A DNA stretch of 64,000 bases from Betaproteobacteria bacterium (GCA_009693435.1 SHXF01000009.1:1-64000), one strand, 5' to 3'. Numbered from the stretch's first letter, positions 52,416 to 62,515 are shown. Notes: generated by a model from the letters alone, not told the origin. A program made the numbers and translations.

Positions 52416-54082
52416 GGATTCAGGGCTTCGTGTAATGCATTCGACTCAACGGGACGCCAGCCCGCCACCTCTGCCGGCAAGTTGACGCCCTGGGTACGCA
52501 ACTGTTGCCGGCGCAACTGCACTGCGGCGCCGTAGACGAGATTCTTTGCGACGACCGCCACGCGGCGGTTTTCCGGCTTTTCGAGAAAGCTGCCGCGAGT
52601 CCACTCGTTGAAGGCGCCCATGGCCGGGCCGCACCAGACCTGGTAATCCATTGCGCGCGTCGGCTCGCCGGCATTGGCCCAGCGCGAGCTGAGTCCGAGG
52701 TAGCTGCGGAAAACAAGCGCCATCTTGTGCTTGGGGTCGCGTTCGGCGCGATCTACCTGCTTTGGGTCGCGATTCAGAAAAAACTCCCGGGTGCTGCGCC
52801 AAGCCTCCGCTATCGTGGCGCGGAAAAGTTGTTTTTCGACGAAAGTCCTGTCCGTTTCGGGCAGCGCCTCCAGGCTCGCATGCGACCGGTAAAGTTCATG
52901 AAGCCTGGCCGCGCGCATAGGGAACATTGTACCGCGCTTCAGCACCTGCACCCGCACTCCCATTTCAAACATGTCGGCTGCCGGGGCCATGGCGATGTCC
53001 GCCTGTTCAGCCTGCGCGAGCAGGCGCCGCACCGCATCGCAGCTGCCCGATTCCACGCACGCCTGGTTAACCGATCCGCTGACCACGTAGGCTGCGCCCA
53101 TGGCGAACGCCGCCGCCAGCGCCCCCGGCGTGGAAAGGCCTCCGGCAGCACCCACGCGCAGCGGTTGCCGGTAGGCGTGCATCGATTGCATCCGGTCGCG
53201 CAGCGAGAGCAAGGTCGGCAGCAGGGTCACCAGCGGGCGGTTGTCCGTGTGCCCGGCGGAATCGGCTTCCGCCGTCACGTCCTGGGCGACCGGGATCTTT
53301 GTTGCCAGCAGGGCCTGCTCCGCGCTGATTTCCCCGCTGCGCACGAGTGCCGCAAGAAATTCCTGCGGGGGCGGGGAAAAGAACTGCGTCGCGACTTCCA
53401 CGCGCGAGACTTTGGCGATGACGCGGTTGGGCGTGACGATGTGCCCGTGCGCATCGCGCCGTATGCCGCTCACCCGATAGCGGACCAAAGGCAGGGTGAG
53501 CCGCAGATAGGCCGAGGCTTCCACCAGACGGATGCCGCGCCGCAAATAGAGTTCGGCGACCCCCGCCTCCAGTTCCGGTTCGTTGGGGCTGTGGATGAGA
53601 TTAAAGCCATGGGGCGCGGCAGGCTTCAGGCGGGACAGTTGGTCAATCGCCGCTGCCACCCGCTCCAGGCTCAGCCCCGCCGAGCCGAAAAATCCCAGCA
53701 TGCCCGCCTTGCCCATTTCTTCCACCAGACGGGTCGAGCCGATGCCGTTGGCCATGGCGCCCGCGACATAGGCATAGCGCAGGCCATGGTCCCGGCAGAA
53801 AGTGTCGTCGCCCAGGTCTTCCGGCCGCAGCGCCGGAGCGTAGCCCGCCAGCGGATAGCCGTCCGCGGCGGCGCCCTGGCCGCCGGGATCGGCGCTGAAA
53901 TCGACAGACCCGCCCGTGGCTACCGCCAGGGCACCGTTTTTCCTGACCAGAACGACCGGCGTGTGCAGGGCCGCGATCGCGCGACTCAATCCCGCCGCAT
54001 CGGTGACCAGCGGCGTGCCCTGTGGAATCCACCATCCCCGGACGCGCGATCCGCTGCTTTGACTTTGCAATGCTTCTAGCAT
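52412..54082 (-). CDS. pfaD: PfaD-type trans-acting enoyl reductase
   Basis: 556 residues of the PfaD/2-nitropropane dioxygenase-like flavoprotein family. Family features include YAYVAGAMANGIGSTRLVEE, the FMN-site segment AEADSAGHTDNRPLV, GAAGGLSTPGALAAAFAMGA and the C-terminal NRDPKQVDRAERDPKHKMAL. It reduces enoyl-ACP intermediates at selected cycles and so leaves the remaining double bonds. It is the first gene of the operon, as pfa1 is in myxobacteria. A weak GGGTTCC sequence precedes the ATG. The divergent 256-base gap upstream should contain the operon promoter. Confidence 0.92.
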   Translation of the reverse strand: MLEALQSQSSGSRVRGWWIPQGTPLVTDAAGLSRAIAALHTPVVLVRKNGALAVATGGSVDFSADPGGQGAAADGYPLAGYAPALRPEDLGDDTFCRDHGLRYAYVAGAMANGIGSTRLVEEMGKAGMLGFFGSAGLSLERVAAAIDQLSRLKPAAPHGFNLIHSPNEPELEAGVAELYLRRGIRLVEASAYLRLTLPLVRYRVSGIRRDAHGHIVTPNRVIAKVSRVEVATQFFSPPPQEFLAALVRSGEISAEQALLATKIPVAQDVTAEADSAGHTDNRPLVTLLPTLLSLRDRMQSMHAYRQPLRVGAAGGLSTPGALAAAFAMGAAYVVSGSVNQACVESGSCDAVRRLLAQAEQADIAMAPAADMFEMGVRVQVLKRGTMFPMRAARLHELYRSHASLEALPETDRTFVEKQLFRATIAEAWRSTREFFLNRDPKQVDRAERDPKHKMALVFRSYLGLSSRWANAGEPTRAMDYQVWCGPAMGAFNEWTRGSFLEKPENRRVAVVAKNLVYGAAVQLRRQQLRTQGVNLPAEVAGWRPVESNALHEALNP

Positions 54083-54338
54083 TGGAACCCAATATGCCGT
54101 GGGCTGTTCATTTCATGGAATCCGTCTGATTCGCTTTGCTGTCGGAATGTTGCGTTGCGAACTGTGGCTTCGCGGGCTGCGCAGGTCGTCCCCGACATTA
54201 TCGCCGACATCGACCGGCCCGGCCCGATCCCCGATACGACGCGGGGTGAAATGGAATTGACACTACAATATCCAAAAGGCGGCTGCCTGTGGCGAGCCCA
54301 GGACAGCGCCACATCATCGAACCAGTCGGAGAGATAGC
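54083..54338. promoter_or_regulatory. Divergent control region between the pfa operon and the cupin gene
   Basis: 256 bases between two outward-facing starts, so promoters for both should lie here. A TTGACA hexamer is present near 54255 on the plus strand, but no convincing -10 box is at the right distance. I see no operator palindrome. Confidence 0.4.
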
Positions 54339-54839
54339 ATGGAAGACCCAGTGGAAAATCCAGCGGAAGACCCGGCCGAATCGAAGTGGCGCCATCACGG
54401 CGTGCGCGTGGTTCACAGCGACGAACTCGACATCAACACGGCGCAGACACCGGGCATGAATCGCGCCGCGGCGATCACCCACGCGCGCGCCGGCGCGGAG
54501 AAACTCTGGGCGGGCACGGTGGTGATCCATCCGAACGCCAAGACCGGCGCGCATCACCACGGCCCGGTGGAGAGCATTATTTACGTGGTCAGCGGCCGCG
54601 CGCGCATGCGCTGGGGCGAGAAGCTCGAATTCGTCGCCGAAGCCGGGCCAGGCGATTTCATCTACGTGCCGCCCTACGTGCCGCACCAGGAAATCAACGC
54701 CAATCCGGGTGAAGCGCTGTCTTGCGTGCTGGTGCGCAGCGGCCAGGAGCCGGTGGTGGTGAACCTCGACATTCCCGTGGTGGAAAAGCCGGAAGAAGTG
54801 CACTGGGTGGACAACATCCATCCGGCGCCGAAGTCGTAG
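54339..54839 (+). CDS. Single-domain cupin protein
   Basis: 166 residues. The two cupin motifs are GAHHHGPVESIIYVVSGRAR (metal ligands in the HHH cluster and Glu) and PGDFIYVPPYVPHQEINA (His). GGAGAG precedes the ATG. The protein could be a small metal-dependent enzyme or a binding protein. It is transcribed away from the pfa-ole operon and shares its upstream region; no functional link is shown. Confidence 0.85.
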   Translation: MEDPVENPAEDPAESKWRHHGVRVVHSDELDINTAQTPGMNRAAAITHARAGAEKLWAGTVVIHPNAKTGAHHHGPVESIIYVVSGRARMRWGEKLEFVAEAGPGDFIYVPPYVPHQEINANPGEALSCVLVRSGQEPVVVNLDIPVVEKPEEVHWVDNIHPAPKS

Positions 54840-54969
54840 GGGTAGTCCCGTTGTCACGTCCCGTCGCCACAGCATGCCCATCCAATGGCTGACGGACACG
54901 CTACATTCCCAAGGTTTGGTTGCCAAGGTTTGGATTGTTCATCCGCGAGATGAGAATTACCTACCAGCT

Positions 54970-55416
54970 CTACGGGCAGCCTGATTTTGCCCGCTGATCT
55001 CGCATAGCCCTGGATTGCTGATTGGTCGTGTCCTCGGAACCGGCAGCGCAAGAGAGGACGTCGCAGAACTTCGGGAAGGGCAACTTGACGACAAATGCGA
55101 GCCGATCCGCGGCCATTTCCTCCGTGAAATATTTTTCGTCGTAATCATCGGCTGATCGGAGATCGATCCAGGTTGGACGTGTCAGAGGCCCACCCGGAAC
55201 GCCGATGAAATAACCCGAATACGGATTGCCATGATGGCATGGCGGGATGGTTGGCCGGCCATGTGGCTCGCTGGTGAGAAGTCGATAGACGATGTCTCGC
55301 GACGGCGAAAAAGCGAGAACCAGTAGAAATTTCGGGAACCAGTTTCCATCGTTGCCCCGATAGAAACTGCCATGGCGATGAATATCACCCGGTGTCGCAA
55401 GGAGGGCCGCCGGCAC
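54970..55416 (-). CDS. Putative toxin partner of the Panacea-domain antitoxin
   Basis: 148 residues starting with GTG (VPAALLATPGDIHRHGSFYR), 15 bases after the Panacea gene on the same strand. The segments KFLLVLAFSPSRDIVYRLLT and PTWIDLRSADDYDEKYF suggest a small mixed alpha/beta protein. I recognise no catalytic motif with certainty. The position after a Panacea/DUF4065 antitoxin gene is where its toxin is expected, and the call rests mainly on that. Confidence 0.5.
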   Translation of the reverse strand: MPAALLATPGDIHRHGSFYRGNDGNWFPKFLLVLAFSPSRDIVYRLLTSEPHGRPTIPPCHHGNPYSGYFIGVPGGPLTRPTWIDLRSADDYDEKYFTEEMAADRLAFVVKLPFPKFCDVLSCAAGSEDTTNQQSRAMRDQRAKSGCP

Positions 55417-55431
55417 GGAACTGCCCAGCGT

Positions 55432-56004
55432 TTAAGCCGAGGCGCGCTCGGTGCTGGCGCGGGAAAGCGCTTTGTACTCCTCCGCGCGTCGCAACAGCTC
55501 CAACCGGTTCGGGTCGTTCTCAGGGATGGCGAGCTCGTAGGGAATCTGCTTGTCGTTACCTTCCCCATTCCGCCAGACTCTCGCCCAGGCACCATTCTCG
55601 TCGTGGGTAATGTCAATCATCTTCTCGGCCAAGTCCTCGTGAAACCTCTGTGCGAGGCTCCCGAGTATGCGTATTTCGCGTGCGCTGAAATGAGAATCGT
55701 CAAAAGCGCGCTTCGGAATCACTTGCGCGCGCAGGTAATCGTAGACCTTCTCAGGTCGAATCTCGATGGCCGCGGCGATATCAGCATCAAGATCATCCCA
55801 AACCTGGACGAGCTCAGCGGGAACCGGGCCCATCTTCCAGGCCCGATACTCCATGCCCGTGACCGAGCGGCCGGTCTCGCGGAAGTGCTCGAAATCAAGC
55901 AGGTAAAGCAGATTGAACAACTTGATCTTGCCGAGGCCGAGAACGCGTTCGGCGAAGAATAGAATTGCGTCGATAAGCTTTTCGCGGGAGCGAGAAACAA
56001 GCAT
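55432..56004 (-). CDS. Panacea/DUF4065 (SocA-like) antitoxin-type protein
   Basis: 190 residues. The N-terminal half (EKLIDAILFFAERVLGLGKI, then KLFNLLYLLDFEHFRETGRS and TGMEYRAWKMGPVPAELVQV) is the Panacea fold, a domain found in antitoxins that neutralise many unrelated toxins and in the proteolytic adaptor SocA. The ribosome site GGGAAGGGG lies five bases before the ATG. The pair with the downstream gene looks like a toxin-antitoxin unit next to the pfa-ole operon. The 362 bases upstream (56005-56366) contain no gene but one copy of a 46-bp repeat. Confidence 0.8.
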   Translation of the reverse strand: MLVSRSREKLIDAILFFAERVLGLGKIKLFNLLYLLDFEHFRETGRSVTGMEYRAWKMGPVPAELVQVWDDLDADIAAAIEIRPEKVYDYLRAQVIPKRAFDDSHFSAREIRILGSLAQRFHEDLAEKMIDITHDENGAWARVWRNGEGNDKQIPYELAIPENDPNRLELLRRAEEYKALSRASTERASA

Positions 56005-56179
56005 TCGGCCCCTTCCCTGATCGCGCGAGATGCGCCGGCGCAGGAATTATCGCGCTAGAGCGGCTGGGCCGCAAGGTCCAGTCTTGTCCAATGTGGTATG
56101 CGCCTGCAGGACGGCCCGGTCATGGAGGAGATCCGGAAAAACCGTAATAATTGGGCGAATCTAGTCAGTAAGGTGCCAC

Positions 56180-56225
56180 AACGGCGGTATCAAGCGGTCA
56201 ATTGAATTATGAGATTTAGTATATT
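56180..56225. repeat. 46-bp imperfect direct repeat, left copy
   Basis: Begins AACGGCGGTAT and contains CAATTGA near its centre. The right copy is at 57698-57743. The two flank the third Bug receptor gene and a gene fragment. Confidence 0.75.
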
Positions 56226-56366
56226 GAAAAGCGAATAGCATATGGTTTCTCGACAAGCTCGATATCGGTTGGAACACCGTGGCACACCGCATGCTCTCCG
56301 GTATAAGTTTTTCCCAAACTCAGGTCGGCTCGACCTCGAATACCGCGCCGATCGCCAGGTACCGGT

Positions 56367-57356
56367 TCAGTCGATCTTGATCCCGGTCGCCTTGACCAGC
56401 GCCCTGAACTCCTGCATTTCGCCGCGGATCAAATCCGCGAACTGTTCCGGCGTGCTGCCGGCCGGTTCTATGCCGGAGGCTTCGAAGCGCTGGCGCACGT
56501 CGGGCAGTTTCAGCGCTCTGCCGAGTTCTTCGTTCAGGCGGGTCACCACGGCGCGCGGCGTGGCGGCCGGCGCGAGCAGGCCCATGGATATGTTGACGGC
56601 GTATCCGGGCACGCCCGACTCGGCGATCGTCGGCACCTCCGGCGCAAGCGAACTGCGCTTCGCCGTCGCGATTGCCAGGATGCGCAGCTTGCCGGCCCTG
56701 GCGTACTGCTGCACCGAGGGCAGCCCGGTAAAGCCGATGGCCACATCGCCGCTCAGCAACGCCGGCACCAGGGTCGATACGCCCTTGAACGGCACGTGCA
56801 CGAGGTTTGTGCCGGTCATGGTCTTGAGCAATTCGGTCGCAAGATGCGCGCCGCCGCCGTTTCCCGGTGAACCGTACACCACGCCCGCAGGGGTCTTGCC
56901 GAGACGGACCAGGTCGTCGACGCTCGTGATCCGGGTAGCGGCACTGGCCACCAGGAATATCGGCGGGTTCGCCGCATGGATGATGGGCGAGAAATCGCGA
57001 AAGACATCGTAGGGCACCTTTGCGTAGAGGGCGGGAATGATGGCGTAATGCGAAGTGTCGGCGACCAGGATGGTGTAGCCGTCCGGAGCCGCTTTCATCA
57101 CGGACTCCGCCGCAATGACGCCGCCCGCGCCGGCGCGGTTCTCGACGATGACCGGCTGTCCGGTGCTCTCGGACATCTTCTGGCCCAGGGTGCGGGTCAG
57201 CACGTCGGTCACGCCACCCGGGCCGGTCGGCACGATGATGTGTATTGCCCTGGCGGGGAAGGGCTGCGCGATCGCGGGAGTCGCAATGGCCACGAGACAC
57301 AGCGCGATCATGGTGGTCGCCAGGTGGGTGATGCCGAAGTTTTGTTCGATGTTCAT
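56367..57356 (-). CDS. Bug/TctC-family periplasmic solute receptor
   Basis: 329 residues with a signal peptide (hydrophobic TTMIALCLVAIATPAIAQ) and Bug elements: IHIIVPTGPGGVTDVLTR, VIVENRAGAGGVIAAES, APDGYTIL and HVPFKGVST. It is the third such receptor in the window and differs clearly from the other two. No TctA/TctB genes are near. It is flanked on both sides by copies of a 46-bp direct repeat, which suggests that it entered, or was duplicated, as a segment. Confidence 0.9.
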   Translation of the reverse strand: MNIEQNFGITHLATTMIALCLVAIATPAIAQPFPARAIHIIVPTGPGGVTDVLTRTLGQKMSESTGQPVIVENRAGAGGVIAAESVMKAAPDGYTILVADTSHYAIIPALYAKVPYDVFRDFSPIIHAANPPIFLVASAATRITSVDDLVRLGKTPAGVVYGSPGNGGGAHLATELLKTMTGTNLVHVPFKGVSTLVPALLSGDVAIGFTGLPSVQQYARAGKLRILAIATAKRSSLAPEVPTIAESGVPGYAVNISMGLLAPAATPRAVVTRLNEELGRALKLPDVRQRFEASGIEPAGSTPEQFADLIRGEMQEFRALVKATGIKID

Positions 57357-57395
57357 CGAGTGACCTTTTTATCCACTTTTCAACATACCAGCAAC

Positions 57396-57463
57396 GTTCG
57401 GGCTGAGCTTGTCGAAGCCTTTGCTGTTCGACAAATGCCCTTCGACAGGCTCAGGGCGAACGG
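57396..57463. repeat. TTCGACAGGCTCAGG-type repeats, inverted pair
   Basis: GTTCGGGCTGAGCTTGTCGA (57396-57415) and an opposite-sense copy at 57438-57463, in the 352-base gap upstream of the receptor gene. Confidence 0.9.
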
Positions 57464-57519
57464 CGGGTGTGAGTTGATGGTGATTCGTGAATTACGGAGA
57501 ACGGTGGGTGTGTATCGGT

Positions 57520-57657
57520 TGTCATTCGGGGCCGTTCCGCCTGCGCCACCTGCGCCGCGCGCTTGCCCACATCGCCGCGTTGCGGGACGAATTGTGGCTG
57601 ACCACGCCGGGCGGGATCGATCAGGCGTATCGCGCGGCGATGCCGCCGCCGCCATGA
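57520..57657 (+). pseudogene. C-terminal fragment of a polysaccharide deacetylase gene
   Basis: One frame reads PFRLRHLRRALAHIAALRD then ELWLTTPGGIDQAYRAAM and stops. This is the usual end of polysaccharide-deacetylase/allantoinase-like proteins. No catalytic part precedes it; repeats do. A second, shorter piece of the same kind lies at 59287-59337. Confidence 0.6.
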
Positions 57658-57697
57658 TCTTCCTGTAATTACATCAATGTATTCGTTAAAGTCCAGG

Positions 57698-57743
57698 AAC
57701 GGCGGTATTCAGCGGGCAATTGAGTTATCGGGTTTTATATAAT
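57698..57743. repeat. 46-bp imperfect direct repeat, right copy
   Basis: Begins AACGGCGGTAT like the left copy at 56180-56225, with roughly four of five bases identical. It overlaps the 3' end of the truncated nucleotidyltransferase frame. Confidence 0.75.
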
Positions 57744-57972
57744 CACCAGCGTGCAGCGTAGCGGTCTTGACCGACTCCGGATTGAACGTAGCGCCACTGG
57801 CGCCCGGGGTGAAATCATTGACCGGATCAAAACGCGCTTTTCGTACGCCACCTGTCAGATCGCCTGTCGCCCTGACCCTGCCGTGCGCCGCCAAGGCGTA
57901 GGCTCCGACTACCAGATACTCAACGCCGTGTGCGTTGAATTCGGACAGCAGATCTTTGAAGTCGGGGCTCAA
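57709..57972 (-). pseudogene. Truncated nucleotidyltransferase gene
   Basis: The first 40 residues (SPDFKDLLSEFNAHGVEYLV then VGAYALAAHGRVRATGDL) match the start of the small nucleotidyltransferase/AbiEii-like family, which normally continues with the catalytic acidic pair. Here the family match stops at TGDLT and unrelated residues follow to a stop inside the 46-bp repeat. The likely start is a TTG at 57972. The catalytic part is lost. Confidence 0.65.
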
Positions 57973-58135
57973 TCAGTCCGCCTCCCTGCATCGCAAGGCA
58001 TTGCACGGTCAGTTCCCACACGAGGGACATTCTTGATTCGGGCGTCGATTCGCCGGCGGGAAGATCCTGGGGCCGCCGATCCGCCGCTCGGATTACCTGG
58101 GAAATCGCGTTTGCACGCGGGGTCGCAGCAGCCAT
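57920..58135 (-). CDS. Small partner protein of the nucleotidyltransferase locus
   Basis: 71 residues (AAATPRANAISQVIRAADRR, then RPQDLPAGESTPESRMSLVW). Small proteins of this type are often encoded just upstream of such nucleotidyltransferases. Its 3' end overlaps the next frame by 53 bases. With the partner broken, it is probably a leftover. Function unknown. Confidence 0.45.
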   Translation of the reverse strand: MAAATPRANAISQVIRAADRRPQDLPAGESTPESRMSLVWELTVQCLAMQGGGLIEPRLQRSAVRIQRTRR

Positions 58136-58202
58136 CGTGAAATTATAGGCGCGCAGGCTGTGTGCCGCCAGTGCAATTGGCCGCCAGTGCAATTGGCCGC
58201 CG

Positions 58203-59207
58203 TTAGCGAATCACCTCGTCAGCCCGCAGCAGCACCGATTGCGGAACGACGAGGCCGAGCGCCTTGGCGGTCTTCGCGTTGAGGACGTACCGGAATCGGG
58301 TCGCCTGCTCGATCGGCAGGTCGCCGGGTTTGGCGCCCTTGAGGATCTTGTCGACGAAGTAGCCGGCACGGCGGAACTGCTCGGCCCAAATAACCCCGTA
58401 AGCCATCAGTCCGCCGCTCACGGGGAATTGAAGTGGCCCGATCGCAGGCAGGCGGTGCTTCGCGGCAAGCGCGGCGATGGCATTGGTGCTGACGACAATC
58501 TCCGGGGCATCACTGAGCACGAGTCCCTGGATTTTTTTCCCGGCTCAGGCTGAAAATGCGTTGTCGAATTCGGCCGGCCCACGGACTTCGATCGGGTGTA
58601 ATTCCAGTTTCAATACCTTTGCAGCGGCCCCCATCGCTGCAAGCACGGGGATATTCGCCGGGTGGTCTCGAGGCATTAGCACGCCCACGCGAGTCATCGC
58701 GGGTTTGACTTCTTTCAGCAACTCCAGACGCTTGGCCATGAGTTCAAAGTAGAAGAAGGTCGAGCCTGTGACGTTGCCGCCCGGACGCGCGAGGCTGGCG
58801 GCAAAGCCCAGGGCAACCGGATCGGCGCTGGTCGCCATCACGATCGGAATCGTGGCCGTTGCACGCCGCGCGGCCCCGACCCCATGTGCCCACGTCACGA
58901 TCACATCGACGTTCATGCCGACCAGTTCGGCCGCCACAGCGGCGAGCCGGTCATTGTCTCCGTTCGCATTGCGGGACTCGATCTGGACGTTCTTGCCTTC
59001 GACATAGCCGAGATCACGCAGGCCCGCCCGAAAGGCGTCGAATACTTCTTGTGCGCCTTTGTCTGAGGCAGAAATGGGGCTCAGGTACCCGATCCGGGCA
59101 ACCCGCGGGGCCTGCTGCGCGCGCGTCGCAAGCGGCACCGCGACCAGCGCGGCAAAGGCGAGTACTGAGGTGAGGACTGAGGCTAACACTGCGTCACGTC
59201 TGTTCAT
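58203..59207 (-). pseudogene. ABC transporter substrate-binding protein gene with in-frame TGA
   Basis: The N-terminal part (signal peptide LASVLTSVLAFAALVAVPLA, then ARIGYLSPISASDKGAQEVF, RDLGYVEGKNV and TSADPVALGFAASLARPGGN) and the C-terminal part (LSDAPEIVVSTNAIAALA to VVPQSVLLRADEVIR) form one ABC_sub_bind (TrpX-like) periplasmic protein of about 334 residues. They are separated by a TGA at 58545-58547 in the same frame, where homologues would have a codon such as Trp. One nonsense mutation explains the break. No permease or ATPase gene is nearby. Confidence 0.85.
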
Positions 59208-59286
59208 TCGAACTTTCCATCTTGTCTCAACTCTCGATCAGCGGGATCAGAATTCGGAGACCCTGTTCAATCCCGCAGGGGTTGAC

Positions 59287-59337
59287 TCTACACCGGGAAG
59301 AATCGATCAGGCGCATCGCACGGCGATGCCGCAGCCT
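59287..59337 (+). pseudogene. Second polysaccharide deacetylase C-terminal scrap
   Basis: STPGRIDQAHRTAMPQP is readable in one frame, matching TTPGGIDQAYRAAMPPP of the fragment at 57520-57657. The 260-base gap 59208-59467 otherwise holds nothing recognised. Confidence 0.5.
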
Positions 59338-59467
59338 TACCGGAGAGCTTCCGGTATTTACGCCATTGTTTTTGGATAGAGGCCTTGACTACGGTATTCT
59401 GCGGACAACTGTCTTATCTGTTTTGGTATTTTTTACATTACAGGTGGTGTCGTTCTCCAACAGCCCG

Positions 59468-60202
59468 TCAGCACTCCAGCACCAGTCCTTCGCGAAACCC
59501 GGTCTGCTCGCCCGGGTTCCCGCGCGGGTTGCAGACGATGCGCGTGCCCGCCACGTTGTAGTCGAACGCCGTGTGCGTGTGGCCGTGCAGCCAGAGCGGC
59601 GCGCGGCCCATCATCGATTCGAGGTCGACGACGAAGCCGGGATTCGCCGGGTGTCCGGCATAGGCGGGCGCAATCGATCCGGGATGCGGCGCGAAATGGG
59701 TGATGACCACCGTGGTTCCCGGGAAGGGTTCGGCGAGCCGGCCCTCCAGCCAGGCGCGGTGACTGCGGCACAGGGCGATGGCGTCCTCGGGCGAAAATTT
59801 GCCCGTTCCCATGCCGATCGCCATGTGATCGGGATTCAGTTTCCGCGATTGCTCGATCGCGCGCGGCCGCGCCGCCTCGCCCACTAGCGAATAATCGGTC
59901 CACAGCGAACAGCCGAGGAAGCGCACGCCGGCGAGGATTCGCTCGCCGCAGTTAAGCAGTTCGACATGGGAGCCCGCCGCAGCGGCCGCGAGGGCGGTGT
60001 CCACGCTGCGGAATTCGCCGTCGTAATACTCGTGGTTGCCCGGAACGAACAGCACCGGCACATCGAATGTCCGCTTCGCCCATTCGATCGCCCTGGCGCC
60101 ATTGTGGATGTCGCCCGCCAGCACCACCACGTCGGCATTCATCGGTGGCGGAACGAATGGATGGACCTCCAGGTGCAGGTCCGATAACAGGCGGATTCTC
60201 AT
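59468..60202 (-). CDS. Cytoplasmic calcineurin-like metallophosphoesterase
   Basis: 244 residues without a signal peptide. All motifs are canonical: LLSDLHLE, LAGDIHNG, PGNHEYYDG, ITHFAPH and LHGHTHTAFDY. The ATG at 60202 gives MRIRLLSDLHLE; a slightly longer frame exists. It lies 57 bases after argG on the same strand and may be transcribed with it. It probably hydrolyses a phosphodiester; the substrate is unknown. It differs from the exported paralogue at 28871, whose Asn motif is changed. Confidence 0.85.
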   Translation of the reverse strand: MRIRLLSDLHLEVHPFVPPPMNADVVVLAGDIHNGARAIEWAKRTFDVPVLFVPGNHEYYDGEFRSVDTALAAAAAGSHVELLNCGERILAGVRFLGCSLWTDYSLVGEAARPRAIEQSRKLNPDHMAIGMGTGKFSPEDAIALCRSHRAWLEGRLAEPFPGTTVVITHFAPHPGSIAPAYAGHPANPGFVVDLESMMGRAPLWLHGHTHTAFDYNVAGTRIVCNPRGNPGEQTGFREGLVLEC

Positions 60203-60259
60203 GCGGGGGACATGCACGGAGTGGCGTTTGTCAAAGACCGCCCTCTGTTCACCGCTGCC

Positions 60260-61530
<1,271 letters not shown>

Positions 61531-61534
<4 letters not shown>

Positions 61535-62460
61535 TCGTCGCCTTCGATTTTTCCGAGCAGCAGAAACTCCATCAGCGCCTTCTGCGTGTGCAGCCGGTTT
61601 TCGGCCTCTTCCCATACGACGCTTTGCGCTCCGTCTATCACCTCCGCCGCCACTTCCTCGCCGCGATGCGCGGGCAGGCAGTGCATGAACAGCGCATCGT
61701 TCCTGGCCGCCCGCATCATGTCCGCGTCGACCTGCCAGTCTTCGAAATCTCGCTTGCGTTCCTCGTTTTCCGCCTCGAAGCCCATGCTGGTCCAGACGTC
61801 GGTCGTCACCAGGTTCGCGCCGTCGACCGCCGCCATTGGGTCTTCAAAGCTTTCGTAGTGGTCGTTCCTGTAGATGCCGGCGCGTTCCGGCTCGACCTCG
61901 TAGCCGGGCGGCGTCGAGACATGCACGTTGAAATCGAGGATGGTCGCTGCCTGCAGCCAGGTGTTGCACACGTTGTTGGAATCGCCTATCCACGCGACGG
62001 TCTTGCCGCGGATCGGCCCCCGATGCGCGATGAACGTGTAGATGTCGGCCAGCACCTGGCAGGGGTGGTACTCGTTGGTCAGGCCGTTGATCACCGGGAC
62101 GCGCGAGTTGGCGGCAAAACGCTCGATGATGTCCTGCTCGAAGGTGCGGATCATCACGATGTCCACCATGCGCGAGATCACCTGCGCCGCGTCCTCCACC
62201 GGTTCGCCGCGGCCGAGCTGCGTGTCGCGGGTGTTGAGGTAGATGGCGGCGCCGCCCAGCTGGTGCATGCCGGCTTCGAACGAGAGCCGGGTGCGCGTGG
62301 ACTGTTTTTCGAAAATCATGGCGAGGGTGCGGTCGGTGAGCGGCCAGTAGCGCTTGTAGGACTTGAACTGGTCCTTGATCCACGTGGTGCGGGCAAACAG
62401 ATGCTCATACTCCTCGCGCGAAAAATCGCTGAAACGAAGGTAGTGGCGCGGCTGCTTCAT
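61531..62460 (-). CDS. argF: Ornithine carbamoyltransferase
   Basis: 309 residues. [17 protein letters not shown] binds carbamoyl phosphate, [12 protein letters not shown] and DVWTSMGFE are typical, and [11 protein letters not shown] is the ornithine loop. It makes citrulline from ornithine. It lies 55 bases after argD and overlaps argG. Confidence 0.95.
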
Positions 62461-62515
62461 GGCGTGCGGCTCCCGGCGTTCCTGGGGCGGAAATGAATTC
62501 GGAGCAGGCCCGGAC

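Noticed and set aside
49575..52535. A nearly 1000-codon open frame on the plus strand opposite the KS-MAT megasynthase
   Set aside because: It is the antisense of a clear PKS gene in GC-rich DNA, is rich in Arg/His/Gln and shows no domain.
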